64,000 nt of DNA, taken from contig MU839842.1 in the NCBI GenBank assembly GCA_030411725.1, forward strand, positions 310,001-374,000, given 5' to 3'. Each line of letters opens with the position of its first letter. The stretch's first letter is position 1. A program made the position numbers and the translations under genes. The notes under the pieces were generated by a model. That model worked only from the letters and a program-made list of their open reading frames with translations, ran no database searches and was not told the DNA's origin. This DNA is from Echria macrotheca. Its lineage: Eukaryota; Ascomycota; Sordariomycetes; Sordariales; Schizotheciaceae. This document shows positions 34,681-45,917 of the stretch, in pieces.

Positions 34681-36168
34681 ATGACAGCAACGCCAGCAAC
34701 GTCAATGAACCCCCTCCGCCATCGCGCAAGCGAGTCTCACGGCTCTGCCACCCACCCAGCAGCAGACACCGACACCCCCCAACCAGAAACCAATGCGGCG
34801 ACAACAATCCCCTTCGGGCGCGAAATGCGCCGCCTCTTCAACTTCGCGCCAGGCTACACGCCGCTGAACCACGGCTCCTTCGGGACCATCCCCCGCGCCG
34901 TGCTCGAACACCGCTTCCAGATCCTGCGCGACTGGGAGGCGCGCGAGTGCGTGTACAACCTGCTCACGTACCCGGCCAAGCTGGCCGCCAGCCGGGCGGC
35001 TGTCGCCCCTTTCCTAGGTGCCGACCCGGGCGAGGTCGTGCTTGCCACGAACGCGACGAGTGCTACCAACACGGTCCTCCGGAATCTCAAGTTCGAGGCG
35101 GACGATGTGATTGTGTATCCGGAGACGGTGTACGGCGCGTGTCGCAAGACGGTGCAGTCGCTTGAGGAGATGACGCCGGTCAGGGGCGTGGAGATTCCCG
35201 TGGTGTATCCGGTTGAGGATGATGAGCTGGTGGAGATGTTCAGGGATGCAGTGAAAGGGTTGAGAGAGCAGGGGAAGAACGTGCGGGTTGCCATCTTTGA
35301 CACGATTGCGTCGCGGCCGGGCGTGCGTGTGCCCTGGGAACGGATCGTGGGTGTGTGTAGGGAGATGGGCGTGCTCAGCCTGATTGACGGCGCGCATGGG
35401 ATCGGACATATCGATCTGACGCATGTGGGCGAGGTCAAGCCGGACTTTTTTGTGACCAACTGCCACAAGTTTGTTCTCTCCTTTCTCTCTTCCCATGTTT
35501 GTCCATAAGAGAGGGTTGGCTAACAGGAGACAAGATGGCTCTTCACGCCCCGCGGCTCCGCCGTGCTCTACGTGCCATTTGCCAACCAGTATCTCCTCAC
35601 GACCAACCTGCCAACTTCCCATGGGTACCTCGACCCGGTCACACGGCAGTCCAAAGCTTCCTCGCAGTATTTTGCTGACCTATTTACCTTCAACGCCACC
35701 ACCGATGTCACGCCGCATCTCGCCATCCCCGAGGCCATCCGCTTCAGACGGGATTTATGTGGCGGTGAACCTGCTATCCGGGAATACTGTGCCAAGTTGG
35801 CCCGGGAAGGGGGTGATCGCGCGGCCCTACTTCTCGGGACGGAAGTGATGGACAATAAGAGCGGGAGTCTGCGAGCGGGTTGCGCGTTTGCTAATATCAG
35901 ATTGCCTCTCAAGATAATCGATGACGAAGACGAGGATGAAGAAGGGGTGCCGCGCGCGGAGGTGGACCGGATGATCGGCTGGTTCTATGACACGACGGCG
36001 CGGGATTTTGATACGTACCTCCAGACTTTCTACTATGCGGGTGCAGTGTGGACAAGACTGAGCGCGCAGGTGTATTTGGATGTGAAAGACTTTGAGTGGG
36101 CGGCCGGGACGATCAAGGAGCTTTGCGTGCGGGTGAGACGGGGGGAGTGGAGGACTTGGGGATCATAG
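34681..36168 (+). CDS. PLP-dependent class V aminotransferase-fold enzyme (possibly Egt2-like)
   Basis: 473 aa from exons 34681-35468 and 35535-36168. The body starts with FGREMRRLFNFAPGYTPLNHGSFGTIPRAV, the LNHGSFG turn of the isopenicillin-N-epimerase / cysteine-desulfurase-like group. PLP contacts are visible: the ATNATSATN phosphate loop, DGAHGIGHIDL (pyridine Asp and His) and FFVTNCHKWLF with the Schiff-base Lys at about 263, recreated by the intron 35469-35534. Fungal members include hercynylcysteine sulfoxide lyase (Egt2) of ergothioneine synthesis, so that is a reasonable candidate; cysteine desulfurase-like alternatives cannot be excluded. A short acidic insert (DDEDEDEEG) is present near the C terminus. 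Confidence 0.82.
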
Positions 36169-36343
36169 CACGTCTGTTCATAGTAAGAGAATTGTCGAGA
36201 TTTTGGGATCTGTAGTGCCATAGGAATAGAATGATCCTCTGGACCAAGAACGACAGATGGAAGGTAGGAGAAGAACATCATAACAAGACTCATTCCAAGC
36301 TGGACATAACACGGCGGCTCCTGGAGACACATCCTGTCGTTCT

Positions 36344-36895
36344 CTATGCGCTGGCAGGCGGTGCCCAAATCGCAACCAAGTTCCCCTCGGTATCGACAAA
36401 CCGAGCACATTGTCCCATGGAGCCCCCAGCAATGAGTATCTTTGGTCTAAATTCGTGTTAGTAAAACCACGTGAGCCACCATCTGTAGAAAAACATACAC
36501 ATGAACCCGCCCGCCGTTCTTCTCGACCTCACCAAGCGCGACATCAACATCCCCAACCATAAGGTAGGGAAGCACAGCGCTCTTGGCCGGGCTATTTACG
36601 TCCGCAACCGAGGCAACATCCGACGTGTTGGCCAACTTGAGAAAGGCGCCCGATAGCTTGCCCTTGGAGAAGAGATAGACGCCCTCGACGCCGTCCATGT
36701 AGCCAGGCGTGGGCTGGCCGTCGGCGTGCACGAGCTGCCAGCCGAAGACGGCGCGGTAGAAGGCTATGGCGCGCGAGGGCTCGGTCACGGGGATTTCGAG
36801 CCAGCAGATCTCGCCGGGGGAGTTTGTGTACTGTTGTTGTGAGAAGGGTTGTGGAGAGTGGGTAGGGGACATACCGAGTTGTCGGGCTGGGACAT
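36344..36895 (-). CDS. VOC / glyoxalase-like protein
   Basis: 151-aa protein from exons 36875-36895, 36499-36830 and 36344-36446 (introns 36831-36874 and 36447-36498). The start at 36895 gives MSQPDNSYTNSPGEICWLEIP. EIPVTEPSRAIAFYRAVFGW is the first beta-alpha-beta unit of the vicinal oxygen chelate fold. The C-terminal exon, reached only through the second splice, gives ILIAGGSMGQCARFVDTEGN followed by LVAIWAPP, the usual end of single-domain VOC proteins. Metal ligands expected on these strands (Glu in FVDTEGN) are partly visible. The substrate is unknown. Confidence 0.88.
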
Positions 36896-37497
36896 GGTGG
36901 GCGGTCGGGGTTGGACTCGATTTTGGCGGTGAGACAACAAAGGCTGGGAGAAGGTTTGGGTTCGTAGCCTTGGGTTGACCAAGTTTAAAGAGCGAGTAAC
37001 GACAGCAAAGGTCCTTGATGATGCCCACCGGCAACAGAGTTCCTTTATACACCCTCGAGCTTCCATCCCGCTTGGCAAGCGACCGGCACGCATCCGCCCT
37101 CCGCGTCGGACTCGGGGCGGCAATCAGGCCATGGCTTACACCAACAACTCGAGACAAGGGGCAAAGAAGGACGCCCCTTTGTCTGGGCTGCGTCGCTGCC
37201 TGAGGTGGCTTGCAGAATCGAGCCCAAGGGGGAAAAGTGTGCACATGACTTCGCGGCGCGGACGCGCGAACCCCGCACATTGTTCTCGGCGATTACTGAT
37301 CCGCGTCTCGGCCGACGCGTTTGGGGTTCTCCGAGAGTTTACTCCTGGGTTTGCAGTAGCCTGGATGGCGAAGTGTGATGCAGGCTTTGAGGAGCAAAAC
37401 GCCACATGGGGAACATGGGGGAAATGGTCTCGATTTGTTCGGATGGTGACTCGGTGAGATCTGTTAACCTCGCCGGAGTTTCTTGAGAGTTAATAGA
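36896..37497. other. VOC upstream region up to the transposon insertion
   Basis: About 0.6 kb of ordinary-composition sequence holding the VOC promoter and ending at the 8-bp target duplication of the hAT-like element. No further gene is supported. Confidence 0.45.
37042..37049 (-). promoter_or_regulatory. Possible TATA box of the VOC gene
   Basis: TATAAAGG on the minus strand about 150 bp upstream of the VOC start codon at 36895, a usual distance for a fungal TATA element with a short leader. Confidence 0.35.
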
Positions 37498-37505
37498 GGG
37501 CCAGG
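37498..37505. repeat. Left 8-bp target-site duplication
   Basis: GGGCCAGG immediately left of the hAT-like terminus; the same 8 bases occur at 45649-45656 immediately right of the other terminus. Confidence 0.8.
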
Positions 37506-37625
37506 TAGGCCTAGGAATTACCCACCCATGGGTACCCATGGGTTACCTACGCATTTTTTGGGTACCCATGGGTAACCCGGAAAAAATTTGGGTAACCTAT
37601 AGGTAACCCAGAAAAATAATAGGTA
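37506..37625. repeat. Left terminal inverted repeat of the hAT-like element
   Basis: About 120 bp matching the reverse complement of 45530-45648, with shared blocks taggcctaggaattaccc, cccatgggtaaccc, aacccggaaaaaatttggg and aggtaacccagaaaaa. The GGGTAACC units may be subterminal transposase-binding repeats. Confidence 0.8.
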
Positions 37626-37710
37626 ACGTATAAATTACCTATAAGTACCCGCAACGTATACGTACGGGCTTAAACGCGTAAAATACAAACTTAAACGCGC
37701 TTTAAATACG

Positions 37711-38157
37711 TGTCACGAACCAGGAAGAAGTACGGCAAGGTGCGGGGTAATCCCGGACCAATCGCTTAACTAGCTAATTTTAAGCGTAAGGGTATGCTTA
37801 CCGTATGCTTACCGTATGCTTACTTTGATTATAGATGATTAAGGAGATTGCGAATAAGTATTACTTAATTACTAGATAATCGGGGTAATCAGGCGGAATT
37901 ACTAAGTTATCGAGTAATTACTATAATTAGATAAGTATATAAGACCGCCAGATAGTACTTAAAGTAGCCTATTTTATTACGGTAGTAACAATAATAATAT
38001 TGCTTTGGAGTATTTCTTAACTACTTACAATCTTTATAATTATTATCGTATTTCGTTATATTTTCTTATACTTAACCTTCCGTTATAAACGTACCTTTTT
38101 ATATTAAATATAATCTAGAACTCCGTCCTTAGGGTTTGGGTTATATAGGTTGTTATA
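37711..38157 (+). repeat. 5' LTR
   Basis: 447 bp, the same length as the 3' LTR. Its first ~300 bases retain far more G and C than the matching part of the 3' LTR, while its inner end (38000-38157) is heavily C-to-T / G-to-A changed. Confidence 0.9.
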
Positions 38158-41100
38158 CGTTATCGTTACTCCCTTTTAACTATCTTTAATATAAAAAAAA
38201 GGTATTAGCGTTATTGTCGTTAATATAAGTGTTGTATCCGAATTATCTGCTTTTAAGGGTAAAAGTCTCGAAACTTTAAGCGAGAAACTAACCGTCGAGT
38301 TACTTACCCTTTAACTAAAATAGTTTACTATTAATTTAAATAATAGGTTTCCGAAGCTAAAGAAGAAAATAGGTAGTATAAAAAATATTAAAAAAGACTT
38401 AACCCGCTAACTTGTTAAAAAAAAAACTAAGATCGCTATATTACTGCGCTACGCCGGAGATCTACAAAAGCTTATAACGTAAATCGCGTAATATTACGTT
38501 TATTTTAACTATTACCGTAATTAATTCGCAGAGGAAAAAAATAAAGCTTTTTTTACGGGAGTATTACTTGATGGAACCGCCGCTATATAGTTTTAGCTAG
38601 CTTTAAATTACTATACTTGTGCTATTAACCTAACCGAATTGGATAATAACGACCGGGAGTTATTTAAAGAATTTAAAGGGTTTAAAAAAGCTATTAAAGC
38701 AGTTTGTAAAAAACCTAATAGGAAAAGATAAACTAAGTAACGCTTTATAAGACTTAAACAGACAAGGTTAACAATAATATTAGTAAAATAATATAAAATA
38801 TTATACTTATAAACTAACTTAAATAACGTTACCGTTATAATATTATTTTACTTAACGTTAAAGCTTAAGGTTAAAAAACGACTTTCGAAGTTTAATAAAT
38901 CTAATAATATTAACTAATATTATAAAATAACTGTTAAAATCGATAACTTATAGTATACCTACTAATAAAAGTAACGTATTTAATAAGGTTATAAGGCTAA
39001 CGATAAAAAAAGATTATAATATCGTAGTATAGTTTATAGTATATATATTAAACCTATAGATATTAGGGTTATATAAACGGGGTAAAACGGTAAAAAAAAA
39101 TTCAATAAATTATAGATAAAATATTATAACTGCAGTACTAAAAGATACTTTATACAAGAATACTAAAAGCTTAAGTAAAAATAAATCGAATAAAAGCTTA
39201 TACCTGATAACAAAATTGTTAGTAAAATCGATAAAAGTGTTACTATTAAGGATATAGCCGTAGTTAGCTTTATTGGTAGCGATATTATATTTAAGGATAC
39301 CTGGAATTATAAAAACGAGGAGATAATTGCTAACGACCCAAAGTATTACGAGGTTATAATCCCGTACGATAAGGAAAAAAGGGATTAAATAATCGATACG
39401 TTAGCCGGGAATACTATAAAAATACTATTAAGTAATAATAATATAGGAAACTATATGGCGGTATAAAAAATTATAAAACGTAACGAGTATTTTACGGAAA
39501 TTGGAAGGTACTTTAATAAGTTTTCCTCCGAAAAAAACCTATAAATAGGGCTATTTCGGACTAAATAAAGCCTTTTCCAGAAATTAGAAAAAATATAATA
39601 ATTTATCAGAAAACTTACAATTACCCTAATTTAAAAAGATAACCTTTAAGCCTAAGTATAATATAAACGCGAAAGGTATAAACGTTTAAAGGAAAAAGTT
39701 AAGGTAATATAGGAAGAGTTACGCTAATACTAAGAATAATAAGTTTCCTGGAGGTTATTAAACGAAAGTAATTAAACAAAGGGTAATAAGCGTTTAGCGG
39801 AATAAAAGTTTAACTAATAAAACTCGCAAACGTAAAATAAATATTAAAGCTTTAAAAAATTAACGCGTAAGGGTATTACCACGTACGTAAGGTAAAAACT
39901 TAAATAATATAAATTAGAGGAAGGAGATATACTTAAACTAAGCTTACGTTACCGTTTGCATTAAAGCATTTTATTTTTTGACTATTTCGAGGACGTATAT
40001 TTACGTTATAATACGGTAAAGTACGAGTAGAATTTTTAATTTAAGCGGATTAATTATTAGGCTATTTACTTAGTATTTCTCGATACTTAAAGATATTAAA
40101 GTCCGGAATATTTCGAGATTAATAATTATAGTTAAAACGCTAACAGATAAAGAACTATCCAATATTACCTAAAGAGGATAATACCTACGTAATATTATTT
40201 AAAAATAATATAGTAATACTTATTTAAGTATTATATAATATACTATAAAGAAAAACTGTAAGTATAATACCGGTAGCGTATTTAAAAACTAAAAACGTAA
40301 AACTTTTATAAATATATCAAAAACGCGATTATAGCTAAACTACTATAAAAAATCTATTCCTTTTACGATATTCTTAAAAAATTAATTTAGGTAATACCGG
40401 AAGTAAGGCGAGTACGATATAATTGCAGTTAAGTACGTTAACGGTTGGGAAATGGCTTAGGGCCCTTTAAGAGGCTTATATACGCCTAAAACTATAATTA
40501 CGGTAAAAGCGGCGTAAAAGGAATTAATTTAAGGAAAAGCTATCGCGAGCTATAATATAAGATATTATAGTAATATAAACCCTAAATACAAATAAATAAC
40601 TAAAAATTATTACTAAATAGAAACAATATTAAGTAAAAGCCTTAGTAAACGAAGGATTATAGTTAAATATTATTAATATTAAATTCGCAAATTAACTCCA
40701 AATACTATAAGTATAAAAGAAGAAACCTTACTATATACAAGGACTTTTTCCTATATAATAGGTTAAAAAAGAAACAACCCTTTTTAGTATTAAAGTTAAA
40801 GGAAAAATTACTAAAATAGTATTCGATATTATAAATATAGATTAAAAATACGATATAATCCTAAAATAACTATAATACGAAGATTATAATTTAAATATCC
40901 GTTAAAAAAAAGGTAATTACCTATAACTAAGATTACTAAGTCCGGAGTATTTAACTAACGATATTAAAATATACAAAATCGATTTATAAAAGACAAAAAG
41001 TATTAGGAAGGTACTTATTACAAAATTACTCGAGATATAAAACGAAGCTAAAATCGCTATATACTTTATTAATAAAAACGGTAAGCTAGAATACTAAAGA

Positions 41101-44100
41101 TAAATCACCTAATAGGAAGCTACCGTTATATTAATATCTAAAAAAGATTTAAAAGCTATCTAGAAAAAGGTTATTAGGATTAAAACGTAACTTAATAACA
41201 AGTTTACGTATTATAACAAGCTTTGTAATAATAAGAAACCGTATACGAAAATATTAATATAATATTAAAGGCACTTAGTATTTAATAGGCCTATAAAAAT
41301 AGGACTTTTACTACAAGGACCGTAGGATTATAAAATTAAACTTAAAAAAAACGTGTAATTAAAGTTCTTTAAGGTATATTATATTAACGAAAAATAGGAC
41401 ATTAAGCTTAGAAAATACCTAAACGAAAATTTAAAAAAAGGATAAATTTAACCTAGTTAATTACTAGTTAGATACCTTATTTTATTCGTTTTAAAAAAGG
41501 ATGGAAAACTACGCTTATATATAAATTACTAGTAACTTAATAAGTAAATAGTTAAAAACCGCTATCTTTTATTACTTATCTTATAATTATAGAATTAGCT
41601 ATCTAGTGTTAAATATTTTATATAACTGGATTTATATACCGGCTATATATATATTTGCATTAAGGAAAGCGATAAGTAAAAAACGGTATTTTATATATTA
41701 TATAGGCATTTTAAATATTAAGTTATACCCTTTAGATTAATTAATATACTTATTACTTTTTAATTACTTATTAATTATACCTTACGACTTTTTTTAGATA
41801 AGTTTATTATTTACTATCTCGATAATATCTTTATTTATTCGAAAAACTAAAAGGAATACTACCACTACGTATAAAAAGTACTTAACGCGTTATATATAGT
41901 AAACCTAACGGTTAATAAGGAAAAAAGCGAGTTTTATATTACTAAAACGGTCTTTTTGGAATACAAGATCTCGAAAGGAGAAATCCGTATAAAACCCGAA
42001 AAAGTAGAAGTAATAAAATCGTAGCTAATACTTACTAATACGACTAAAGTATAAGGATTTATCAAATTCGCAAATTTCTACTAAATATTTATCTGTAACT
42101 TTGCTAATATCGTTAAACCCCTATACGATTTAACTTAAAATAACGTTACTTTTACGTAAAAAATAAAGTATAAGGTAGCTTTTTAAGGGATTAAAAACAA
42201 AATTCTTAATAAACTAATATTAAAACTACCAAACCTTATATAATTATTTAAAGTTAAGACTAATATATCCGATTACGCTATCGGAGGATAATTAGGATAA
42301 CGAAACGATTAAGGGAAACTATACTTTATAGTATTTTTCTTAAAAAAGCTATTAAAACTTATACTTAACTATTCCGTTTATAATAAAAAACTTATAGTAA
42401 TCGTAAAGATTTTTAAAAAGTAAAGACCTTACCTTAGTAGTATTACCTATAAAATATAGGTTTATATTAATTATAAAAATCTTACCTACTTTATAACTAC
42501 TAAAGAATTAAACGGACGTTAAGTCCGATAAGCGGAAAGGCTTATAAATTACAACTTCCGTATTTACTATAAAAAAGGATCCGAAAATACTAAAGCTAAC
42601 GTACTTAGCCGGTAATTAAATTATCGGGGATAATAATAATATAAAATATTACTACTTATATTTATAGCTAGCGCTAATAGTACTTTAAAACATTTTATAG
42701 TATCTTAAATAAAGTATTATATAGTATATCGGAAGGAAATAATATAATAAAACCACTAAGCTAAGGGGCTAGCAAAAGATTTACCTAAGGGAGTTATACT
42801 ATAAAACGGCGCTTTATAGTATAATAGCAAAGCTTACATTAATCCTACGTAATAACAAAAATATATACGTATAATGTATAAATCTAGGATAAATAAATAC
42901 TTTAGTATTACTAAAACTACAGTTAGGATTTAGCAATATTACAACTAGCTTAAATTACGAAATACTGTTAAAAAGGTTATTAATAATTATAATTTATATT
43001 ATCAAATTAAAGCCTTACGATATAAACCCTATAGGTTACTTAAACCGTTACCTATAGTAAAAAGAGCTTAGGGATTAATTATTATAGACTTTATTACTAA
43101 GTTACTAACGTTTAAAGATCCCGTTATAAAGGTAAAATATAACTTTATTTAGGTAATCGTAAATTAACTTACTAAATAAGTATACTTTTTCCCCTTTAAA
43201 GAAATAATAATAACTAAATAGCTTATATTTCTCTTCGAGAGAAAAGTAATAAGTTATTACGGTTTATCCAAAGAAATTATAACGGATAAAAACAAGCTCT
43301 TTACGTTTAAGTTCTAGTAAGTACTTACTAATTTACTTAAAGTTAATAGTAAATTATTTATAGTATATTACCCTTAAATAAACGGACTAACGGAATAACT
43401 TAATTAAGTACTTAAAATATACTTATAAGTATTTATTAATTTTAAGCAAAATAATTAGGTAAAATTACTACCCGTAGTATAAATCTCCTATAATATAGCA
43501 AAAACGGAAACAATAAATATTATATTATTTTTTGCGAATTATAACTATAAAGCAAACCTATAATATAAACCAACTAAGGTTAACGTATTAGCAGCGGTAG
43601 TTTAAACCGAAAAACTTACTAACTTATACGCTATATTTCGCGAAAAATTAAACTTTACTAGAAAGAGGATAAAAATCTATTATAACAAATATAAGGTTAA
43701 AGGACCTCCCCTAAAAGAGGGGGATAAAGTTTACTTTTTTAAACGATATATTTGTACTAAAAGACTAAGTAATAAGTTAAACTTTAAAAAACTAAAACTA
43801 TTTAAAATTAAAAAGAAAATCTCGATATTTAATTATATCCTTAAATTATTAGACTTTATATACCTACGGACTAAAAGTTTCTATATTTTTTTATTTAAGC
43901 TAGTATTTTAAAAGCTACTAACGGTAATAACGCTTAATATTAAGGATAAGAAATAAGAATAAAATATCGAAGAAATCCTAAACTTTAAAATTACCTAAAG
44001 ACAATTTAAATATTTTATTAAATAGTTAAGGTTTAGGTTAAAAGATAATTTATAAAAGCCTGTTACTAACTTAAAGTACTTAGAAAAATTAGCTAATTTC

Positions 44101-44845
44101 TATCGCTAATACCTAAACCGACTAAAAGGGATAGATTAACTTTTACCGAAAATTAGTCGAAATTATTAAAGGGGAGGAAACTAATAATATTAATAACCCT
44201 TGTAAAGGACTAGGGGGCGTTTAAGGCTGGGGATTTCTAAGGGAGGCTAAGAAAATTGGAAGGTAAAAGCTATATTATCACTACTTCCTCCATAATATAA
44301 AGGGTTTCCTTACGTTTTACCCGCTTTAGTTTCTTTACTAAATTAATATTACGTATAATAACCTATAGCATTTTAAAATATTATAGCTTTTTTTACTTTC
44401 GTAAACAAAGTACTTTTTCCTCGGCCTTCTTTAGTTTAGCTTTTAGCTTAAAGTATTAAATAACAATATTCCGGAACTAAGTAGGAAAAATTCTAAAAAC
44501 GTCGTATTTTACGCAATTAAGCTAAATATACTTTACGTAGCAAAAGGAATTAATAAAAGATACCTAATACGACTTTAAACCGCGCTTTTTACAAAAAGAA
44601 CAATTAAGCATTAACCGTAAATCGGGAAAAGCTAAAACAAAAGCCAAAAGGGCGTTATAACGCTTAGTCGGAGTTGGTTCCTTTTATTTCTCGATACGGA
44701 AAAGTATAATGTTAGTAAAAGGAAAACGTTAAAGGTAAAGGAAAAAGGGAGACTTACGGGATAAATACGAAAGGAAATAAATAAGTTAAAAAAAAAAAAA
44801 AGGAAACGTAAGCCTTTGGGTTATAAACCTAAAAAAGGGATATCG
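38158..44845 (+). pseudogene. Destroyed gag-pol of the Gypsy element
   Basis: No frame stays open, but decayed motifs can be followed on the plus strand. A CCHC zinc-knuckle-like remnant lies at 39122-39165. A reverse-transcriptase block at 41488-41550 reads KKDGKLRL before stops. The RT catalytic box at 41812-41826 reads YYLDN, with the second Asp codon changed as RIP would do. Integrase-like blocks at about 43066-43140 (IIIDFITK) and 43366-43410 (a decayed HPQTDGQTE-type block) follow. The order RT then integrase supports Ty3/Gypsy. The copy cannot encode protein. Confidence 0.85.
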
Positions 44846-45292
44846 TATTACGAACTAGGAAAAAGTACGGCAAAATACGGGGTAATCCCGGACTAATCGC
44901 TTAACTAGCTAATCTTAGGCGTAAAGATATACTTACCGTATACTTACTATATATTTACCTTAATTATAAATAATCAAAAAAATTACAAATAAGCATTACT
45001 TAATTACTAGATAATTAAAATAATTAGGTAAAATTACTAGGTTATCGAGTAATTACCATAATTAGATAAATATATAAAACCGCTAGATAATACTTAAAGT
45101 AATTTGCTTTATTACGGTAGTAACGATAATAACACTGCTTTGGAGTATTTCTTGACTACTTACGATCTCTGTAACCACCATCGCACTTCATTATATCTCC
45201 TTACACTCAACCTTCCGTTGTAAGCGTACCTTTCTATATCAGATATAGTCCGGAACTCCGTCCTTAGGGTTCGGGTTGCATAGGTCGTCACA
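44846..45292 (+). repeat. 3' LTR
   Basis: 447 bp. The first ~270 bases are heavily RIP-changed, but the last ~170 (45120-45292) keep normal G+C content, the mirror image of the 5' LTR. It ends GTCGTCACA before the ATACG duplication. Confidence 0.9.
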
Positions 45293-45529
45293 ATACGTTT
45301 TAAATAAGCGAACGGGCTTATACTCCAACTATCTTTTTTTATACGTATATTAGGTATATAAAAACTTTGGATCTTTATAACCCTTTTTCTTCTTTTTTTT
45401 TTTTTTGTTTTTGTTTTTGATTTTTTTTTTTCCCCTTTTTCTCTTTTTCTTCTTATTTTTTTTTTACCTATATATAACCCTAAGATAACCCTAGGTAGGT
45501 TTGGGTATTTATGGGTAACCTATAGGTTA

Positions 45530-45648
45530 TTTAAATTTTTTCTGGGTTACCTACGGGTTACCCAAATTTTTTCCGGGTTACCTATGGGTCACCCATTTAC
45601 GTGGGTTACCCATGGGTCACCCGGACCCATGGGTAATTCCTAGGCCTA
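45530..45648. repeat. Right terminal inverted repeat of the hAT-like element
   Basis: Inverted copy of 37506-37625, with several GGGTTACC/GGGTCACC units. It ends CCTAGGCCTA at 45648. Confidence 0.8.
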
Positions 45649-45656
45649 GGGCCAGG
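45649..45656. repeat. Right 8-bp target-site duplication
   Basis: GGGCCAGG, identical to 37498-37505. Confidence 0.8.
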
Positions 45657-45917
45657 GCCTAGCTGGATGGGACTGCAGCGTCTGACAACTATTTCGTTCT
45701 CTCTGAGGTCTCTCTCTACCATTGCAGGTAAACTTTCCGGTCCTTGCGCTCATAAGGAGAGGCTTCACGCTTGTGAGGAATCGCTTCGTATTAGCACGAA
45801 AGACACTTATATCCGTGCCGAACGCCTTTGCATTTGTGCTACATGCATTCATACTGTAGACCTTCAAATTTCTCATCAACGCTTGCTTACTTATAATAAA
45901 GGCCGTCATATCTGTAC

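Larger units (their letters stand above)
37711..45292 (+). mobile_element. RIP-degraded Ty3/Gypsy LTR retrotransposon (7,582 bp)
   Basis: Two 447-bp LTRs (37711-38157 and 44846-45292) bound a 6,688-bp interior. A 5-bp target duplication ATACG lies at 37706-37710 and 45293-45297. The left LTR starts TGTCACGAAC and the right LTR ends GTCGTCACA, the expected TG...CA ends. Remnants of reverse transcriptase precede remnants of integrase on the plus strand, which is the Ty3/Gypsy order. A purine tract (aaaaaaggga, 44831-44840) just before the 3' LTR could be the polypurine tract. The extreme A+T richness and TAA/TAG-laden frames indicate RIP. Confidence 0.9.
37506..45648. mobile_element. hAT-like MITE interrupted by an LTR retrotransposon
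   Basis: Termini at 37506 and 45648 are inverted copies beginning TAGGCCTAGGAATTACCC and continuing as imperfect inverted repeats for about 120 bp, full of GGGTAACC-type palindromic motifs. An 8-bp duplication GGGCCAGG flanks both, the hallmark of hAT insertions. Removing the nested retrotransposon and one copy of its target duplication leaves 556 bp without a transposase, so the outer element is a non-autonomous MITE. Poly-T tracts (45380-45475) belong to it. Confidence 0.82.

Noticed and set aside
38158..44845. Possibility that the AT-rich block is mitochondrial DNA inserted in the nucleus
   Set aside because: LTRs, target duplication and decayed reverse transcriptase/integrase blocks identify a retrotransposon; the AT richness follows the RIP pattern.
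37506..45648. Possibility that the repeated GGGTAACC motifs are a CRISPR-like or telomere-like array
   Set aside because: The units are irregular, arranged as inverted ends with a target duplication, and lie at the termini of a transposon; no regular spacers.
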